Under the pieces are notes generated by a model. The model saw nothing but the letters and a program-made list of their open reading frames with translations, was not told where the DNA came from and searched no databases. Of a stretch of DNA of 64,000 nucleotides, positions 8,846 through 18,689 are shown one piece after another. Origin of the DNA: Dellaglioa algida DSM 15638 (GTDB lineage Bacteria; Bacillota; Bacilli; Lactobacillales; Lactobacillaceae). The stretch lies in assembly GCF_001434695.1 (NCBI RefSeq), contig NZ_AZDI01000001.1:269198-333197 (forward strand). The letters run 5' to 3'. Positions within the stretch are counted from its first letter, which is position 1. Each line of letters begins with the position of its first letter. The translations under genes were made by a program, and so were the position numbers.

Positions 8846-9721
8846 TTATAATGCCTGTTCATAAAAACGGCCCCAAATTTGGACGTTTTCTGAGATACTA
8901 ACGAATGCAACTGGGTCTGACTCTTCCATTGCATCATGCAATTCGTTTTGCTCATACCTTGATATTACAGTAATTAAAAGTGTTTTATCATCGTGATGGT
9001 ATGCCCCTTCAACGTCGTTCACAATTGTGATACCACGGCGCATATGATTTTGGATCGAATCAATAACACTTTTTGGACGGCTTGTTACAATCATAACTTG
9101 CATTTTTTGTTGTCTCGTATAAACCATATCCATAACTCTAGCATTTACAAATAACCCTAAGGCAGAATAAAAAGCGTATGGCCATCCATAAATAAATCCG
9201 GCAGCCAAAACAATGAAGGCATTGAAAATAATATTAATCGTTCCAATGCTTTTACCCGTTTTCTTTTTAATCGTTAACCCGATGATATCTAATCCACCAG
9301 TTGAGATACCATTTCTAAGTGCCAGACCCGTTCCAAACCCGTTAACTGCCCCTCCAAAAATTGCACAGATAATGGGATCGGTCGTTAAGGTCACTGGCGT
9401 AATTGCTTTAATCATAATACTTGAAAAAACAACCGCTAAGAAAGTAAAAACGGTAAAACGATGACCAATTTTATTCCAAGCTAAAACGAACATTGGTGTA
9501 TTTAACAGAAATAGCAATAAGGCAGTCGAAATTTGGAAAGGTGCGTACCGACTAAGTAAAGTTGACACCAATTGTGCTAGTCCGGTAATACCAGATGCAT
9601 ATATTTTACCTGGCGTCCAAAAAAAGTTCATCGCAACGGAAACTAATATCGCATAAATAAATGCCGTTGAAGCTTTGGCCGCATATGAATGCTTTTTAAA
9701 AATTTGTTGCAGATCGTCCAT
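8846..9721 (-). CDS. YitT family membrane protein (DUF161 + DUF2179)
   Basis: Predicted integral membrane protein of unknown transport or regulatory role. The 291-residue product has about five transmembrane segments in the first 200 residues, including the glycine-rich TPGKIYASGITGLAQL and GISTGGLDIIGL family motifs, then a cytoplasmic C-terminal DUF2179 domain (about 205-290). The ATG at 9721 is ten bases from a GAGG; a TTG at 9727 is also in frame but only four bases away. It leads the cluster with the glycerophosphotransferase and permease, which hints at envelope work, but that is inference. Confidence 0.87.
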   Translation of the reverse strand: MDDLQQIFKKHSYAAKASTAFIYAILVSVAMNFFWTPGKIYASGITGLAQLVSTLLSRYAPFQISTALLLFLLNTPMFVLAWNKIGHRFTVFTFLAVVFSSIMIKAITPVTLTTDPIICAIFGGAVNGFGTGLALRNGISTGGLDIIGLTIKKKTGKSIGTINIIFNAFIVLAAGFIYGWPYAFYSALGLFVNARVMDMVYTRQQKMQVMIVTSRPKSVIDSIQNHMRRGITIVNDVEGAYHHDDKTLLITVISRYEQNELHDAMEESDPVAFVSISENVQIWGRFYEQAL

Positions 9722-9761
9722 GATCAAAAAACCTCACATTTCATTTTGACAATTTATGAAT

Positions 9762-9770
9762 ATTATACCA
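9762..9770 (-). promoter_or_regulatory. Extended -10 promoter of the yitT-like operon
   Basis: The minus strand reads TGGTATAAT, the same extended -10 seen ahead of nfo and the amidase gene, about 40 bases upstream of the start codon. No good -35 is present. Confidence 0.5.
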
Positions 9771-9825
9771 TTCATTGCATTTATATGCCGTTAGACATTA
9801 ATTTATCAATTAAAACTTAATATAT

Positions 9826-9866
9826 ACAAAAAAACTCTCCGAAATTAGTATTCGAAAAGTCTCTTT
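9826..9866 (-). terminator. Terminator downstream of msrA
   Basis: An imperfect hairpin with several G-U pairs and one bulge (about 9834-9845 against 9853-9863), followed on the minus strand by a run of seven T residues. Position just after msrA supports the call. Confidence 0.6.
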
Positions 9867-9871
9867 TTACC

Positions 9872-10393
9872 CTATTCAGATTTCCATACGGATTCTTTAA
9901 ATTGCTGACGACCACCATTTTCTTCTATGGCAAATCGTCTTGGGTTCTTTTTATAAAACTCTTGATGATAGTCTTCCGCTGCATAAAATGGGCCAGCATC
10001 TTCAATACTTGTTACAATTGGTTCTTTAAAACGATGACTGTCAATTAACGCTTGTTTTGATACTTCCGCAACTTTTTTTTGGTCATCGCCCAAAGTATAA
10101 ATGACAGGTCGATAAGATTCACCCCTGTCTTGAAACTGGCCCATTGCATCAGTTGGGTCAGTCTGACGCCAATAAATATCTACTAACTGAGAATAATTAA
10201 TTTGGTTAGGGTCAAACGTAATCTCTACAGCTTCTGTATGTCCTGTCGTTTCTGAAACGACATCTTCGTATGTCGGATTTTTTGTGTGTCCACCAGTATA
10301 TCCAGACACAACGTTTAAAATTCCAGGTTGTTCTTCGAATGGTTCCACCATGCACCAGAAACAGCCACCAGAAAATATTGCTTTTTCACTCAT
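9872..10393 (-). CDS. msrA: Peptide methionine-S-sulfoxide reductase MsrA
   Basis: Reduces methionine-S-sulfoxide in oxidised proteins. The 173-residue product shows the catalytic motif GGCFWC (catalytic Cys11), then the family blocks [15 protein letters not shown] and [10 protein letters not shown]. The ATG at 10393 is preferred to an in-frame one at 10426 because GGAG lies ten bases upstream and the family starts just before GGCFWC. It stands alone between the aspS terminator and its own weaker terminator; no msrB is adjacent. Confidence 0.95.
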   Translation of the reverse strand: MSEKAIFSGGCFWCMVEPFEEQPGILNVVSGYTGGHTKNPTYEDVVSETTGHTEAVEITFDPNQINYSQLVDIYWRQTDPTDAMGQFQDRGESYRPVIYTLGDDQKKVAEVSKQALIDSHRFKEPIVTSIEDAGPFYAAEDYHQEFYKKNPRRFAIEENGGRQQFKESVWKSE

Positions 10394-10462
10394 AGTTATC
10401 GTCTCCTTTTTTATTGTGCTAAGCATAGCTTAACTCACCAAAAATTGATATTTTTTTGCTTA

Positions 10463-10496
10463 AAAAAAGACTAATGAACTTAATCATTAGTCTTTG
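10463..10496 (-). terminator. Terminator of hisS-aspS
   Basis: Perfect 12-base arms at 10467-10478 and 10485-10496 with a six-base loop, followed on the minus strand by seven T residues. Confidence 0.9.
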
Positions 10497-10501
10497 CATT
10501 C

Positions 10502-12271
10502 TTATTTCATATCTTGTTCATTAATTTTCAACGATAATTCATCCAATTGTTTAGTTGCAACTGAACTAGGCGCATTGGTTAATGGTTCTGATGCTTTTGA
10601 GTTTTTGGGGAACGCAATAACTTCACGAATGTTATCTTTTTTAGCCAACAACATTGCAAATCTATCTAACCCAATGGCTAAACCGCCATGAGGTGGGAAG
10701 CCGTAATCAAGTGCATCTAAGAAGAATCCAAATTGTTCTTCTGCACTTTCTTTAGTAAATCCTAATGCTTTAAACATTTTTTCTTGAATATCGCGTTTAT
10801 GAATACGGATCGAGCCGCCACCCAATTCATAACCATTTAAAATGATATCATAACTTTGCGCATGTGCTTCATGCGGATTTTCATCAAGTAAATGAACATC
10901 TTCTGCATTCGGCATAGTGAACGGATGATGCGCAGCAATATACTTATCAAAATCCTCACTGTATTCAAATAATGGCCAATCAACAACCCAAAGAAATGCA
11001 AATCGACTTTCATCAATCATGTCCATTTCTTTAGCAATATCGTTACGTAAGTAGCCTAACGAGGCACGGACGACACTGGCCTTATCAGCAACAAATAAAA
11101 TTAAATCGCCAACATTTGCGCCGGCTGCTTCTTTAATCACATCAACGTGATCATTCAAGAATTTAGCAATTGGACCACTGAAGCCTTCCTCAGTCACCTT
11201 GACCCAAGCTAATCCTTTAGCACCAAATCGTTCAATATAAGCTGTCTTAGCATCAATTGCTTTACGCGAATACTTATCGGCACCGCCAGGAATGGCAATT
11301 GCATTAACAAGTCCACCATTTTCCAAAGTATTAGTAAATACTTTAAAATCAATATCCTTAACGGCTTCCGCCATATCTTTTAATTCCATGTCAAATCTGA
11401 TATCTGGTTTTTCAGAACCATATCTTGCCATTGATTCGTTCCATGTCATACGTTGTAAAGGTAATTCAAGATCAATATCCAGGGTATCTTTCATGACACG
11501 TTTCAATAAACCTTCAGTTAAATCTTGAATTTCTTCAGCAGACATAAATGAAGTCTCTAAATCAATTTGAGTAAATTCTGGTTGACGATCACCACGCAAA
11601 TCTTCATCTCTAAAACAACGAGCAATTTGATAGTAACGATCAAAACCGGCATTCATTAACAATTGTTTAAACAATTGAGGTGACTGTGGTAATGCATAGA
11701 AGTGTCCAGGATAAACACGTGAAGGTACTAAATAATCACGTGCCCCTTCAGGCGTTGATTTAGTTAGGTATGGTGTTTCGATATCAACAAACTTTTGATC
11801 ATCCAAATAGCTATGAACTGATTGTGTAATACGGCTACGAATCATCAATGATTTTTGCATCTCAGGACGACGTAAATCTAAATAACGATATTTTAATCGC
11901 GTATCATCTGCAACGTTAATATCATCTTGTATTTCAAATGGTGGTGTTTTAGCCTTGTTTAAAATAATTGTATTATGAACTTCAACTTCAACTTTACCCG
12001 TTTTCATTCTTGGGTTAATTGCTTTAGCATCACGTGCAGTGACTTGTCCTTCAATTTCAATGACAAATTCGTTACGTAATTCTTCTGCAACTTTCAAAGC
12101 TTCAGAATCAAATTCTTGGCTAAATACTAATTGGACGATACCTTCACGATCACGTAGGTCAATAAAAATTAAATTTCCTAAATCACGTCGTTTTTGAACC
12201 CATCCTTTTAAGGTCACTGTTTGACCAATAAAAGTTTCATCAACTAAACCACTATATGTTGTTCTTTTCAT
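10502..12271 (-). CDS. aspS: Aspartyl-tRNA synthetase (bacterial type)
   Basis: Class IIb synthetase charging tRNA-Asp. The 589-residue length includes the GAD insertion typical of bacterial AspRS. Order seen: N-terminal OB anticodon-binding domain (about 1-105, with [19 protein letters not shown]), motif 2 region [18 protein letters not shown] near residue 215, GAD domain about 290-410, and motif 3 GLDRFAMLL near 530. Its ATG overlaps the hisS stop in an ATGA arrangement, so translation is coupled. It shares the T-box leader upstream of hisS. Confidence 0.97.
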   Translation of the reverse strand: MKRTTYSGLVDETFIGQTVTLKGWVQKRRDLGNLIFIDLRDREGIVQLVFSQEFDSEALKVAEELRNEFVIEIEGQVTARDAKAINPRMKTGKVEVEVHNTIILNKAKTPPFEIQDDINVADDTRLKYRYLDLRRPEMQKSLMIRSRITQSVHSYLDDQKFVDIETPYLTKSTPEGARDYLVPSRVYPGHFYALPQSPQLFKQLLMNAGFDRYYQIARCFRDEDLRGDRQPEFTQIDLETSFMSAEEIQDLTEGLLKRVMKDTLDIDLELPLQRMTWNESMARYGSEKPDIRFDMELKDMAEAVKDIDFKVFTNTLENGGLVNAIAIPGGADKYSRKAIDAKTAYIERFGAKGLAWVKVTEEGFSGPIAKFLNDHVDVIKEAAGANVGDLILFVADKASVVRASLGYLRNDIAKEMDMIDESRFAFLWVVDWPLFEYSEDFDKYIAAHHPFTMPNAEDVHLLDENPHEAHAQSYDIILNGYELGGGSIRIHKRDIQEKMFKALGFTKESAEEQFGFFLDALDYGFPPHGGLAIGLDRFAMLLAKKDNIREVIAFPKNSKASEPLTNAPSSVATKQLDELSLKINEQDMK

Positions 12272-13581
12272 TCTCCATCAGCCTCTACTTCCAATTTTAA
12301 TGCGTTTTGATATACTTTTGAAAAATCTGTATAAACATCGCTTAATTTCACTGTAACTTCTTGACTTGTTTTCATATTTTTAAAGTTTAAAGTTTGCGTT
12401 TCTAATTCACTCTCGCCCAATGTCATTACAAAATGAGCGTTCATACGGTTAGCCGATTTAAATTGACCTTTGGGCTTACGATTCAAGTAATCCCTCTCAA
12501 CTGAAAATCCAGCTTTACGCATTGACTGTACAAGTTTTAATGATTCAATATTTGTTTCTTCACCAATACCCACAACATAAACGTCTAAGTCTTGTTCAAC
12601 GGGCAATTTAGCATCTTCGGCTTCAAGCACTAGTAATAATCTCTCAATACCCAAACCAAACCCAATCCCAGGTGTTTCAGGTCCACCCAATTGTTCGACA
12701 AGTCCATTGTAACGTCCGCCGGCACAGATAGTCGTAAATTTACCGCCAAATGCTTTCGAGTCAGACATTATTTCAAAGATAGTATGGTTATAATAATCAA
12801 GTCCACGGACCATAGTAGAATCAACTTCATACGAGATTTCCAACGCATCAAGTAACTCTTTGACTTGATCAAAATGTTTTTGAGAATCCTCACTAAGATA
12901 ATCGAGGATCGATGGTGCATTTTTTACGATTTCTTGATCACCTTTATCTTTGCTATCTAATACGCGCAACGGATTTTTTTCCAAACGTGCCTTAGAATCA
13001 TCGCTTAATTGATCCTTAAAAGGAATTAAATAAGCAACTAGCGCATCTCGATAGTTATCGCGACTATCGTTATCACCCAAAGTATTAATCGCTAATTTCA
13101 GATTAGTCAATCCAAATTTTGATAAAAAATCAATTGCCATTGCCATAACTTCAACATCAAGCGTTGGGTTATCAACACCAAATGCTTCGACACCAATTTG
13201 ATGGAATTGACGTAATCGTCCAGATTGAGGTCGTTCATATCGGAACATTGGTCCAATATAATACGTTTTAAATGGCTTTTGAATTTCTGGTCCATAAAGT
13301 TTATTTTCAACATACGCTCTGACAACTCCGGCCGTTCCTTCAGGACGTAACGTTATATGACGATCGCCTTTGTCCTTAAAATCGTACATTTCCTTCGTTA
13401 CAATATCTGAAGTATCCCCTGAAGTTCTTGAGAAAACCTCAAAGTGTTCAAAAAGTGGCGTTCTAATTTCCTCGTACTGATAACTTGAGAATATTTTTCT
13501 TGCCGTTTCTTCAACATATTGCCATTTCTTTGAATCAGTTGGAATAATATCAGCAGTGCCTTTTGGACGTTGAAATTTCAT
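12268..13581 (-). CDS. hisS: Histidyl-tRNA synthetase
   Basis: Class IIa synthetase charging tRNA-His. The 437-residue product starts [14 protein letters not shown] and contains [16 protein letters not shown] (motif 2 region), the histidine-specific block [12 protein letters not shown], and [15 protein letters not shown] before motif 3 ([11 protein letters not shown]). The C-terminal anticodon-binding domain follows from about residue 330. The ATG at 13581 has AGGAGG nine bases upstream. It is the first gene of hisS-aspS and sits behind a T-box leader. Confidence 0.97.
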   Translation of the reverse strand: MKFQRPKGTADIIPTDSKKWQYVEETARKIFSSYQYEEIRTPLFEHFEVFSRTSGDTSDIVTKEMYDFKDKGDRHITLRPEGTAGVVRAYVENKLYGPEIQKPFKTYYIGPMFRYERPQSGRLRQFHQIGVEAFGVDNPTLDVEVMAMAIDFLSKFGLTNLKLAINTLGDNDSRDNYRDALVAYLIPFKDQLSDDSKARLEKNPLRVLDSKDKGDQEIVKNAPSILDYLSEDSQKHFDQVKELLDALEISYEVDSTMVRGLDYYNHTIFEIMSDSKAFGGKFTTICAGGRYNGLVEQLGGPETPGIGFGLGIERLLLVLEAEDAKLPVEQDLDVYVVGIGEETNIESLKLVQSMRKAGFSVERDYLNRKPKGQFKSANRMNAHFVMTLGESELETQTLNFKNMKTSQEVTVKLSDVYTDFSKVYQNALKLEVEADGE

Positions 13582-13599
13582 TATAAATCCTCCTATTTT

Positions 13600-13837
13600 T
13601 GGGCATCATATAGACAAAAAAGCACCCTCATCTAAATACGACAAGGGTGCTTTTGCACGGTACCACCTTAATTTTTTACTAATAGCTTAACGCAACTTAA
13701 ACGACATGTGTTTTAAACACACGCACCTCAAAAGTGTCTTTCAGTTTATCAAAATGGTGAATATTTCAGCAAATCATTCACTCTCTGTTCATTTTATTCA
13801 ACTTAATTTCTTTTTCATCGGCTTTAATATTTTATTA
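13600..13837 (-). promoter_or_regulatory. T-box leader of hisS-aspS
   Basis: Minus-strand AAGGTGGTACCGTGC at 13669-13655 is the T-box, followed by the terminator at 13650-13616. Stem I has a distal hairpin (GTGAAT paired with ATTCAC around 13784-13759) and, on its 3' side, the sequence GACAC at 13738-13734, the likely specifier region. GAC (Asp) followed by A fits the usual purine after the specifier; CAC (His) overlaps it. This leader, its promoter and the divergent amidase promoter fill the 397-base gap between hisS and the amidase gene; nothing else is seen there. Confidence 0.88.
13616..13650 (-). terminator. T-box terminator of hisS-aspS
   Basis: Seven-base arms 13622-13628 and 13644-13650 (GCACCCT with AGGGTGC), then six T residues on the minus strand. 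Confidence 0.88.
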
Positions 13838-13843
13838 CCTTTA

Positions 13844-13872
13844 AATTTACCCGAATGCACCCTTAAAGTCAA
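13844..13872 (-). promoter_or_regulatory. Promoter of hisS-aspS leader
   Basis: Minus-strand TTGACT (13872-13867), 17-base spacer, TAAATT (13849-13844). Predicted start near 13837, just upstream of T-box stem I. Confidence 0.6.
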
Positions 13873-13928
13873 GTGTGGCTTAACTTTCAATATTGCCCAA
13901 AATTGATTCTTACTATTAGTCAAATATT

Positions 13929-13937
13929 TGGTATAAT
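13929..13937 (+). promoter_or_regulatory. Extended -10 promoter of the amidase gene
   Basis: TGGTATAAT, a perfect -10 with TGn extension, 41 bases upstream of the amidase ATG. No clear -35. Confidence 0.6.
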
Positions 13938-13978
13938 ACAACTTAGATTCAATTTCTGATAGTTAAAGGAGCACGTCG

Positions 13979-14836
13979 ATGGCAACAGGGAGAAAACAAG
14001 GCGCCAGCGTAAACTGGCCAAGAGTCATTTTATTGATTATCATCTTTTCCACCCTATGCTTAGGTGCGGTGAAAACGATGAGTTACTTAGGGGAAACTGT
14101 TGTTGAATCAGACAATATCAACGTACGTACAGGACCTAGCACGTCATTTAAAGTAACCGATACTTTAAAAAAAGGAGAACGTATCTCCATTATTCGAGAA
14201 AAAAATAATTGGTCATATGTTTTACTTCCCGATGACAAAAAAGGCTGGGTTGCAAATTGGCTTCTTTCTAAAAAAAATGCCACAGTCACAAAACTGTCTG
14301 AGGCAACAATTGTTTTAGATCCCGGACACGGTGGTAATGATTCAGGAGCCCTCTCAATTAAAAAGAAACAAGAAAAAATTTATACACTTCAAATGGCAAC
14401 AAGAGTAGCTAATCTCCTCAAAGCACGTGGTGCTAACGTTCTTTTAACGCGAGACTCCGATTCATATGTTGGTTTAACACCACGCGCAAAACTTGCTGAA
14501 TCGAATAATGCAGACGCATTTATTAGTTTTCATTTTGATTCATCACCCAATGACAATGAGGCAACAGGATTAACCAGTTACTATTATAAGAAATCGACAG
14601 ATTTCGCGCTCGCTTCAGCATTAAACGTTGAACTGAACAATACCGGTCTCAATAATCGTGGAACCGAATTTGGAGATTTCCTCGTTTTGAGAGAAAATAC
14701 GCAACCATCAGTTTTACTGGAACTTGGCTACATTAATACTAAATATGACTTTAAGTTAATTCAAAATGATAATTTCCAAGAAAAAACGGCTGAATCGATT
14801 GTTAATGGCTTAGATAACTATTTCAAAAATAAATAA
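13979..14836 (+). CDS. N-acetylmuramoyl-L-alanine amidase with SH3b domain
   Basis: Cell-wall hydrolase cutting the amide bond between muramic acid and the stem peptide. The 285-residue protein has an N-terminal transmembrane anchor or uncleaved signal (about 16-35, VILLIIIFSTLCLG), an SH3b domain (about 43-100, VESDNINVRTGPS then WVANWLLS), and an Amidase_3 zinc domain (about 108-285) with LDPGHGGNDSGA, ISFHFDSS and VLLELGYINTKYD carrying the zinc ligands and catalytic Glu. The ATG follows AAAGGAG. It is a single gene, convergent with the HAD gene and sharing a terminator with it. Confidence 0.94.
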   Translation: MATGRKQGASVNWPRVILLIIIFSTLCLGAVKTMSYLGETVVESDNINVRTGPSTSFKVTDTLKKGERISIIREKNNWSYVLLPDDKKGWVANWLLSKKNATVTKLSEATIVLDPGHGGNDSGALSIKKKQEKIYTLQMATRVANLLKARGANVLLTRDSDSYVGLTPRAKLAESNNADAFISFHFDSSPNDNEATGLTSYYYKKSTDFALASALNVELNNTGLNNRGTEFGDFLVLRENTQPSVLLELGYINTKYDFKLIQNDNFQEKTAESIVNGLDNYFKNK

Positions 14837-14864
14837 GACGATGACTAAAATGTCATCGTCTTAT
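14833..14864. terminator. Bidirectional terminator, amidase / HAD gene
   Basis: Perfect 13-base arms 14833-14845 and 14852-14864 with a six-base loop; T-rich after the hairpin on both strands. It overlaps the stop codons of the two convergent genes. Confidence 0.9.
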
Positions 14865-15484
14865 TTTTCGATTAAATCGATTAATTTCAAAACGCGTTTT
14901 TCTGGAACTTCGACAGTTGTAATCATTTGGTCAAAATCAAAAAGATAACCTTTCATTCCTGCATTATGTCCTGCAGCAATGTCTAACTCACGATCACCTA
15001 TCATTGCGGCCGTTTGTAAATCAACCCCATTTTTTTCTACGAGATAATTAAGCGACGCTGGATTTGGTTTTCTTGGAAATTTTTGATTAGCAGTTACAAA
15101 ATCTGAAAATAAATTTAAGACATGCTTTTCGTTCATCATGTCAATCGCGCTTTGATCTCTATGTGTTAATAGGAAGTTATGTCCACCATTGTTAGTTACC
15201 CATTCGCAAACTTCCTCGGCACCCGGAAATAATTTTACATTAACCTGTTCTTTTATCTCTAAATTAGTATAATTTTCTTTTAATTTATCTACATTCAAAC
15301 TTGGGTTCATATTAGAATATAGTTGAATTGCCTGTCTAACAGATTTTTCTCGCATAATCTGATAAATTTCCTCACTGGCAACACTAACATTTTGTAATTG
15401 AAGTGCTTTTTGAAATGCATTAACCATCCCTGGGTAAGTATCAAAAAGTGTCCCATCAAAGTCCCAAAAATAATTATTTACCAT
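14861..15484 (-). CDS. HAD-superfamily phosphatase (phosphoglycolate phosphatase-like)
   Basis: Soluble phosphatase of the HAD IA group; the substrate cannot be read from sequence. The 207-residue product has motif I DFDGTLFDT at residues 8-16, motif II LLTHRD near 105, a motif III lysine in RKPNPASL near 138, and motif IV IGDRELDIAAGHNAGM near 162. A helical cap lies at about 17-80. The ATG at 15484 has an AGAGGG site. It is a single-gene unit between the dtd terminator and the shared terminator with the amidase. Confidence 0.9.
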   Translation of the reverse strand: MVNNYFWDFDGTLFDTYPGMVNAFQKALQLQNVSVASEEIYQIMREKSVRQAIQLYSNMNPSLNVDKLKENYTNLEIKEQVNVKLFPGAEEVCEWVTNNGGHNFLLTHRDQSAIDMMNEKHVLNLFSDFVTANQKFPRKPNPASLNYLVEKNGVDLQTAAMIGDRELDIAAGHNAGMKGYLFDFDQMITTVEVPEKRVLKLIDLIEK

Positions 15485-15521
15485 TATCTAACCCTCTTCT
15501 TTCTATCGATTAAAACCTAAA

Positions 15522-15555
15522 AAGGTATACTAGAGACCTGACTCTAATACACCTT
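15522..15555 (-). terminator. Terminator of rsh-dtd
   Basis: Fourteen-base arms 15522-15535 and 15542-15555, pairing through two G-U pairs, followed by a T-run on the minus strand. Confidence 0.85.
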
Positions 15556-15556
15556 C

Positions 15557-16003
15557 TTATTTTTGTTCAGAATCAAAAATGATTGTTACAGGACCATCAT
15601 TTAAAAGCTCAATCGCCATATCTGCTCCAAATTGTCCAGTTTTTACAACGGATACAACATTAGCTAACTTTTGATTGAATTCTTCATAATGTTTTTCAGC
15701 TAATTCAGGTTCTTCTGCCAGCGAAAAACCAGGTCTATTTCCTTTTTTCGTTGATGCATACAACGTAAATTGCGAAATGGACAGAATCTCTCCCGCAATT
15801 TCTTGAATACTTAAATTCATTTTCCCATCACTATCTTCAAATAATCGAGAGTTTGAAATTTTTTTAACCATATAATCTATTTCATTGGATGTATCACCGA
15901 ATTTAAATCCCACTAATAAGAGATAACCCGCATTAATACGATTAAATACTTGACTATCTATTGTGACGCTAGCATGTTTCACGCGTTGAACAACAACCTT
16001 CAT
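15557..16003 (-). CDS. dtd: D-aminoacyl-tRNA deacylase
   Basis: Removes D-amino acids (and glycine from tRNA-Ala) mischarged onto tRNAs. The 148-residue protein has both active-site signatures: SQFTLYA near residue 77 and the cross-subunit NDGPVTI motif near 137. The ATG at 16003 is chosen because GGAGGG lies seven bases upstream; an in-frame ATG at 16018 would contain that site. It follows rsh by 23 bases, the common rsh-dtd arrangement in Firmicutes. Confidence 0.96.
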   Translation of the reverse strand: MKVVVQRVKHASVTIDSQVFNRINAGYLLLVGFKFGDTSNEIDYMVKKISNSRLFEDSDGKMNLSIQEIAGEILSISQFTLYASTKKGNRPGFSLAEEPELAEKHYEEFNQKLANVVSVVKTGQFGADMAIELLNDGPVTIIFDSEQK

Positions 16004-16026
16004 TTTTAAACCCTCCATTAAAAAAA

Positions 16027-18255
16027 TTAATGAATCTTTCTTTTGACCGCGTACACATCTTCAACACTCTTTAGCGTTTCCATCGTTCTTTCTAACTGAA
16101 TGATATCTTTCACACCGACTGAAACATCCATTGTTGCAATTTTGTTATTGTCAACACGGCCATTCACTGAGCTTAATTGCTTAGTTGTATTATTCAATGA
16201 TTGTAAAATGTCATTTAAAAGTCCCGAACGATTGTAGCCTTGAATTTCTAAATCAGATTGATAGTTAGCCTTATTATCTGTAACTTTTTCCCATTTAACA
16301 CTAATAATCCGTTCGCCAGACTCTTCAGCCTTAATGACGTTTGGACATTCAACACGATGAATTGAAACGCCACGTCCTTTAGTAATATAACCAATAATAT
16401 TGTCTCCCGGAATTGGATTACAACAATGACTGAGTCGAACAAGTAAATTATCAACGCCATCGATTACAATGCCACCATCATGGCTACTCTTACGATTCTT
16501 ATCAGGCGTTTCAGCTTTTTTAAGTGGCTTATGATCTTCCAAAATTGCTTTTTGTTCATTTACTTGTCGGACTTCTTCTTCTTTAGAACGAATGTCCTCA
16601 GTTAGCGTATTAGCTGTTCCCAACGTTGCAATTTCACCAAAACCAATTGCAGCATACAAATCATCTGCTTCAGCTAATTGTTTCTTATCTAAGAGTCGTT
16701 TCATATTTTCTTTAGTGATAACTTCTTTTGGATCAAAACCTAAATCAATAAGTTGAATGGTTAGTAACTCTTCACCCTTTGTGATGTTAGCAACACGATC
16801 TTGTAATTTAAAGAAACGTTTAATTTTATTACGCGCTTTATTTGTGTGTACCAAGTTTACCCAATCCCGACTAGGCCCCATTGAACTCTTACTCGTTAGA
16901 ATATCAACAATGTCCCCATTCTTAACTTGGTAATCTAATGGGACAATCTTACCATTTACTTTTGCCCCTGTCGTATGATGACCGATTTCAGTATGAATAC
17001 TGTAAGCCATATCAAGCGGTCCCGCACCTTTAGGTAGTTCAAAAACATCACCTTTTGGCGTGAAAACATAGACCCGATCGCCAAAGATATCGCCCTTAAC
17101 ACTTTCCATAAAATCAGAAGCGTCATCGGTTTCATCTTGCAATTCAATAATTTCTTTAAACCAGTTTAATTTTGTTCCAGCGTCATCTTGTTGAACTTTT
17201 TCTTTTACGCCTTCTTTATAAGCCCAATGTGCAGCGACTCCAAATTCAGCAATTTCATGCATCTCTTTAGTTCTGATCTGAACTTCAAAGGGACGACCTT
17301 CTGGGCCAACAACAGTCGTATGAAGTGACTGATATAAGTTAGCTTTGGGTATTGCAATATAATCTTTAAATCTGCCAGGCATTGGTTTCCATCTTGAATG
17401 AATGGCCCCTAGTACTGCGTAACAATCTTTAATTGATCCAACAATCACCCTGACCGCTAAAAGATCATAAATTTGAGAAAATTGTTTATGTTGATCTTTC
17501 ATTTTTTTATAAACGGAATATAAATGTTTTGGACGGCCATAAATTTCACTCGAAACTTTCAAATCACTGATAGATATCTTAATTTCCTCAATCGCACCGG
17601 AAATATATTCTTCACGTTCCTCACGTTTTGAATTCATCAAATGGACAATTCGATAATACTGTTGTGGATTCAAATAACGCAGCGAACTATCTTCTAGCTC
17701 CCATTTAATCGTGCTAATACCCAAACGATCTGCCAAAGGTGCATAAATCTCTAACGTTTCATTCGCAATTCGACGTTGTTTATCCGGACGTAAATGTTTT
17801 AACGTTCGCATATTATGCAATCGATCCGCCAATTTAACAATAATTACTCGTAAATCTTTAGACATGGCTAAAAGTAACTTACGATGATTTTCAGCCAACT
17901 GTTCTTGGTGAGATTTATATTGAATCTGCCCAAGTTTAGTAACACCGTCAACGATTACTTCTACGTCTTTTCCAAAAAGTTCACCTAAATCACCTAAAGT
18001 AACCTGTGTGTCTTCAACAACATCGTGTAAAAATCCGGCACTAACTGTTTCAGGGTCCATTTTTAATTCAGCTAAGATACCAGCAACTTGTATCGGATGC
18101 ATAATATAGGGTTCACCCGACTTGCGATATTGGTCTTTATGAACATACGTAGCAAAATCACACGCTTTTTGTACAAACTTAACGTGTTCTTCATTCATGT
18201 AGCTTTCAACGATTTCCAAGACGTCTCTAGCGCTCCACATTTCTTCTTTTGTCAT
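16027..18255 (-). CDS. relA: Bifunctional (p)ppGpp synthetase/hydrolase, RelA/SpoT (Rsh) family
   Basis: Makes and degrades the stringent-response alarmone. The 742-residue product has an HD hydrolase domain (about 45-195) with intact [10 protein letters not shown], a synthetase domain (about 225-370) with [20 protein letters not shown], a TGS domain (about 395-455, [14 protein letters not shown]), a zinc-finger/CC region with [10 protein letters not shown], and a C-terminal ACT domain (about 665-742). Both catalytic centres look complete. The ATG at 18255 has GAGGTG seven bases upstream; the frame is open further but the extension reaches into the preceding terminator. Confidence 0.96.
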   Translation of the reverse strand: MTKEEMWSARDVLEIVESYMNEEHVKFVQKACDFATYVHKDQYRKSGEPYIMHPIQVAGILAELKMDPETVSAGFLHDVVEDTQVTLGDLGELFGKDVEVIVDGVTKLGQIQYKSHQEQLAENHRKLLLAMSKDLRVIIVKLADRLHNMRTLKHLRPDKQRRIANETLEIYAPLADRLGISTIKWELEDSSLRYLNPQQYYRIVHLMNSKREEREEYISGAIEEIKISISDLKVSSEIYGRPKHLYSVYKKMKDQHKQFSQIYDLLAVRVIVGSIKDCYAVLGAIHSRWKPMPGRFKDYIAIPKANLYQSLHTTVVGPEGRPFEVQIRTKEMHEIAEFGVAAHWAYKEGVKEKVQQDDAGTKLNWFKEIIELQDETDDASDFMESVKGDIFGDRVYVFTPKGDVFELPKGAGPLDMAYSIHTEIGHHTTGAKVNGKIVPLDYQVKNGDIVDILTSKSSMGPSRDWVNLVHTNKARNKIKRFFKLQDRVANITKGEELLTIQLIDLGFDPKEVITKENMKRLLDKKQLAEADDLYAAIGFGEIATLGTANTLTEDIRSKEEEVRQVNEQKAILEDHKPLKKAETPDKNRKSSHDGGIVIDGVDNLLVRLSHCCNPIPGDNIIGYITKGRGVSIHRVECPNVIKAEESGERIISVKWEKVTDNKANYQSDLEIQGYNRSGLLNDILQSLNNTTKQLSSVNGRVDNNKIATMDVSVGVKDIIQLERTMETLKSVEDVYAVKRKIH

Positions 18256-18284
18256 ATCTAAACACCTCTTTTTATATAAAATAA

Positions 18285-18318
18285 AAGTACGCGATGACAT
18301 AATCCAGTCGGCGTACTT
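18285..18318 (-). terminator. Terminator after the DUF3013-prmA-rsmE operon
   Basis: Arms 18285-18292 and 18311-18318 are complementary over eight bases, with further partial pairing inside, followed on the minus strand by TTTTATTTTAT. It separates this operon from rsh, whose own promoter I could not place with confidence. Confidence 0.75.
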
Positions 18319-18330
18319 ACGTATTCATAA

Positions 18331-18654
18331 TTAATTTTTTGAAATTCCCCATGTTAATAACGACAAGCAGAGATAAATGAGTGCAAAAAGAATCATGACA
18401 CTTTGAAACAAGTGAAATAAGACGCCAATTGCAAAAATTATCGGGAAGAAAAAAACAAAAATTAAGCCGTGATTACTTTTACCTACAACGACACCAACAG
18501 CAATGGCATAAATCACATTTACTACAAATAACGAAACACCAATCTTCACAACGTCATTTGCATTAGCCAAGGTTAACAACATTGGTAAAACAATTCCAAT
18601 GGCAACACTTACTGCCAAATACCATGCAGAAGTTATATTTAATACTTTTTTCAA
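18331..18654 (-). CDS. Small membrane protein of unknown function
   Basis: The 107-residue product is almost entirely hydrophobic, with four predicted transmembrane segments (about 9-28, 38-57, 63-81 and 85-103) and few charged residues. I do not recognise the family. It starts at TTG (18654-18652), eight bases after GAGG; no in-frame ATG is near. It lies 35 bases after rsmE and before a terminator, so it is probably the last gene of DUF3013-prmA-rsmE. Coding is supported by position, ribosome binding site and the coherent membrane pattern. Confidence 0.72.
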   Translation of the reverse strand: MKKVLNITSAWYLAVSVAIGIVLPMLLTLANANDVVKIGVSLFVVNVIYAIAVGVVVGKSNHGLIFVFFFPIIFAIGVLFHLFQSVMILFALIYLCLSLLTWGISKN

Positions 18655-18689
18655 AAATTTTTCCTCATTTCATTTTCTCATGCTTCATT

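Noticed and set aside
13706..13906. A 66-codon plus-strand open frame upstream of the amidase gene
   Set aside because: It covers the hisS T-box leader and promoter on the other strand; composition and position argue against coding.
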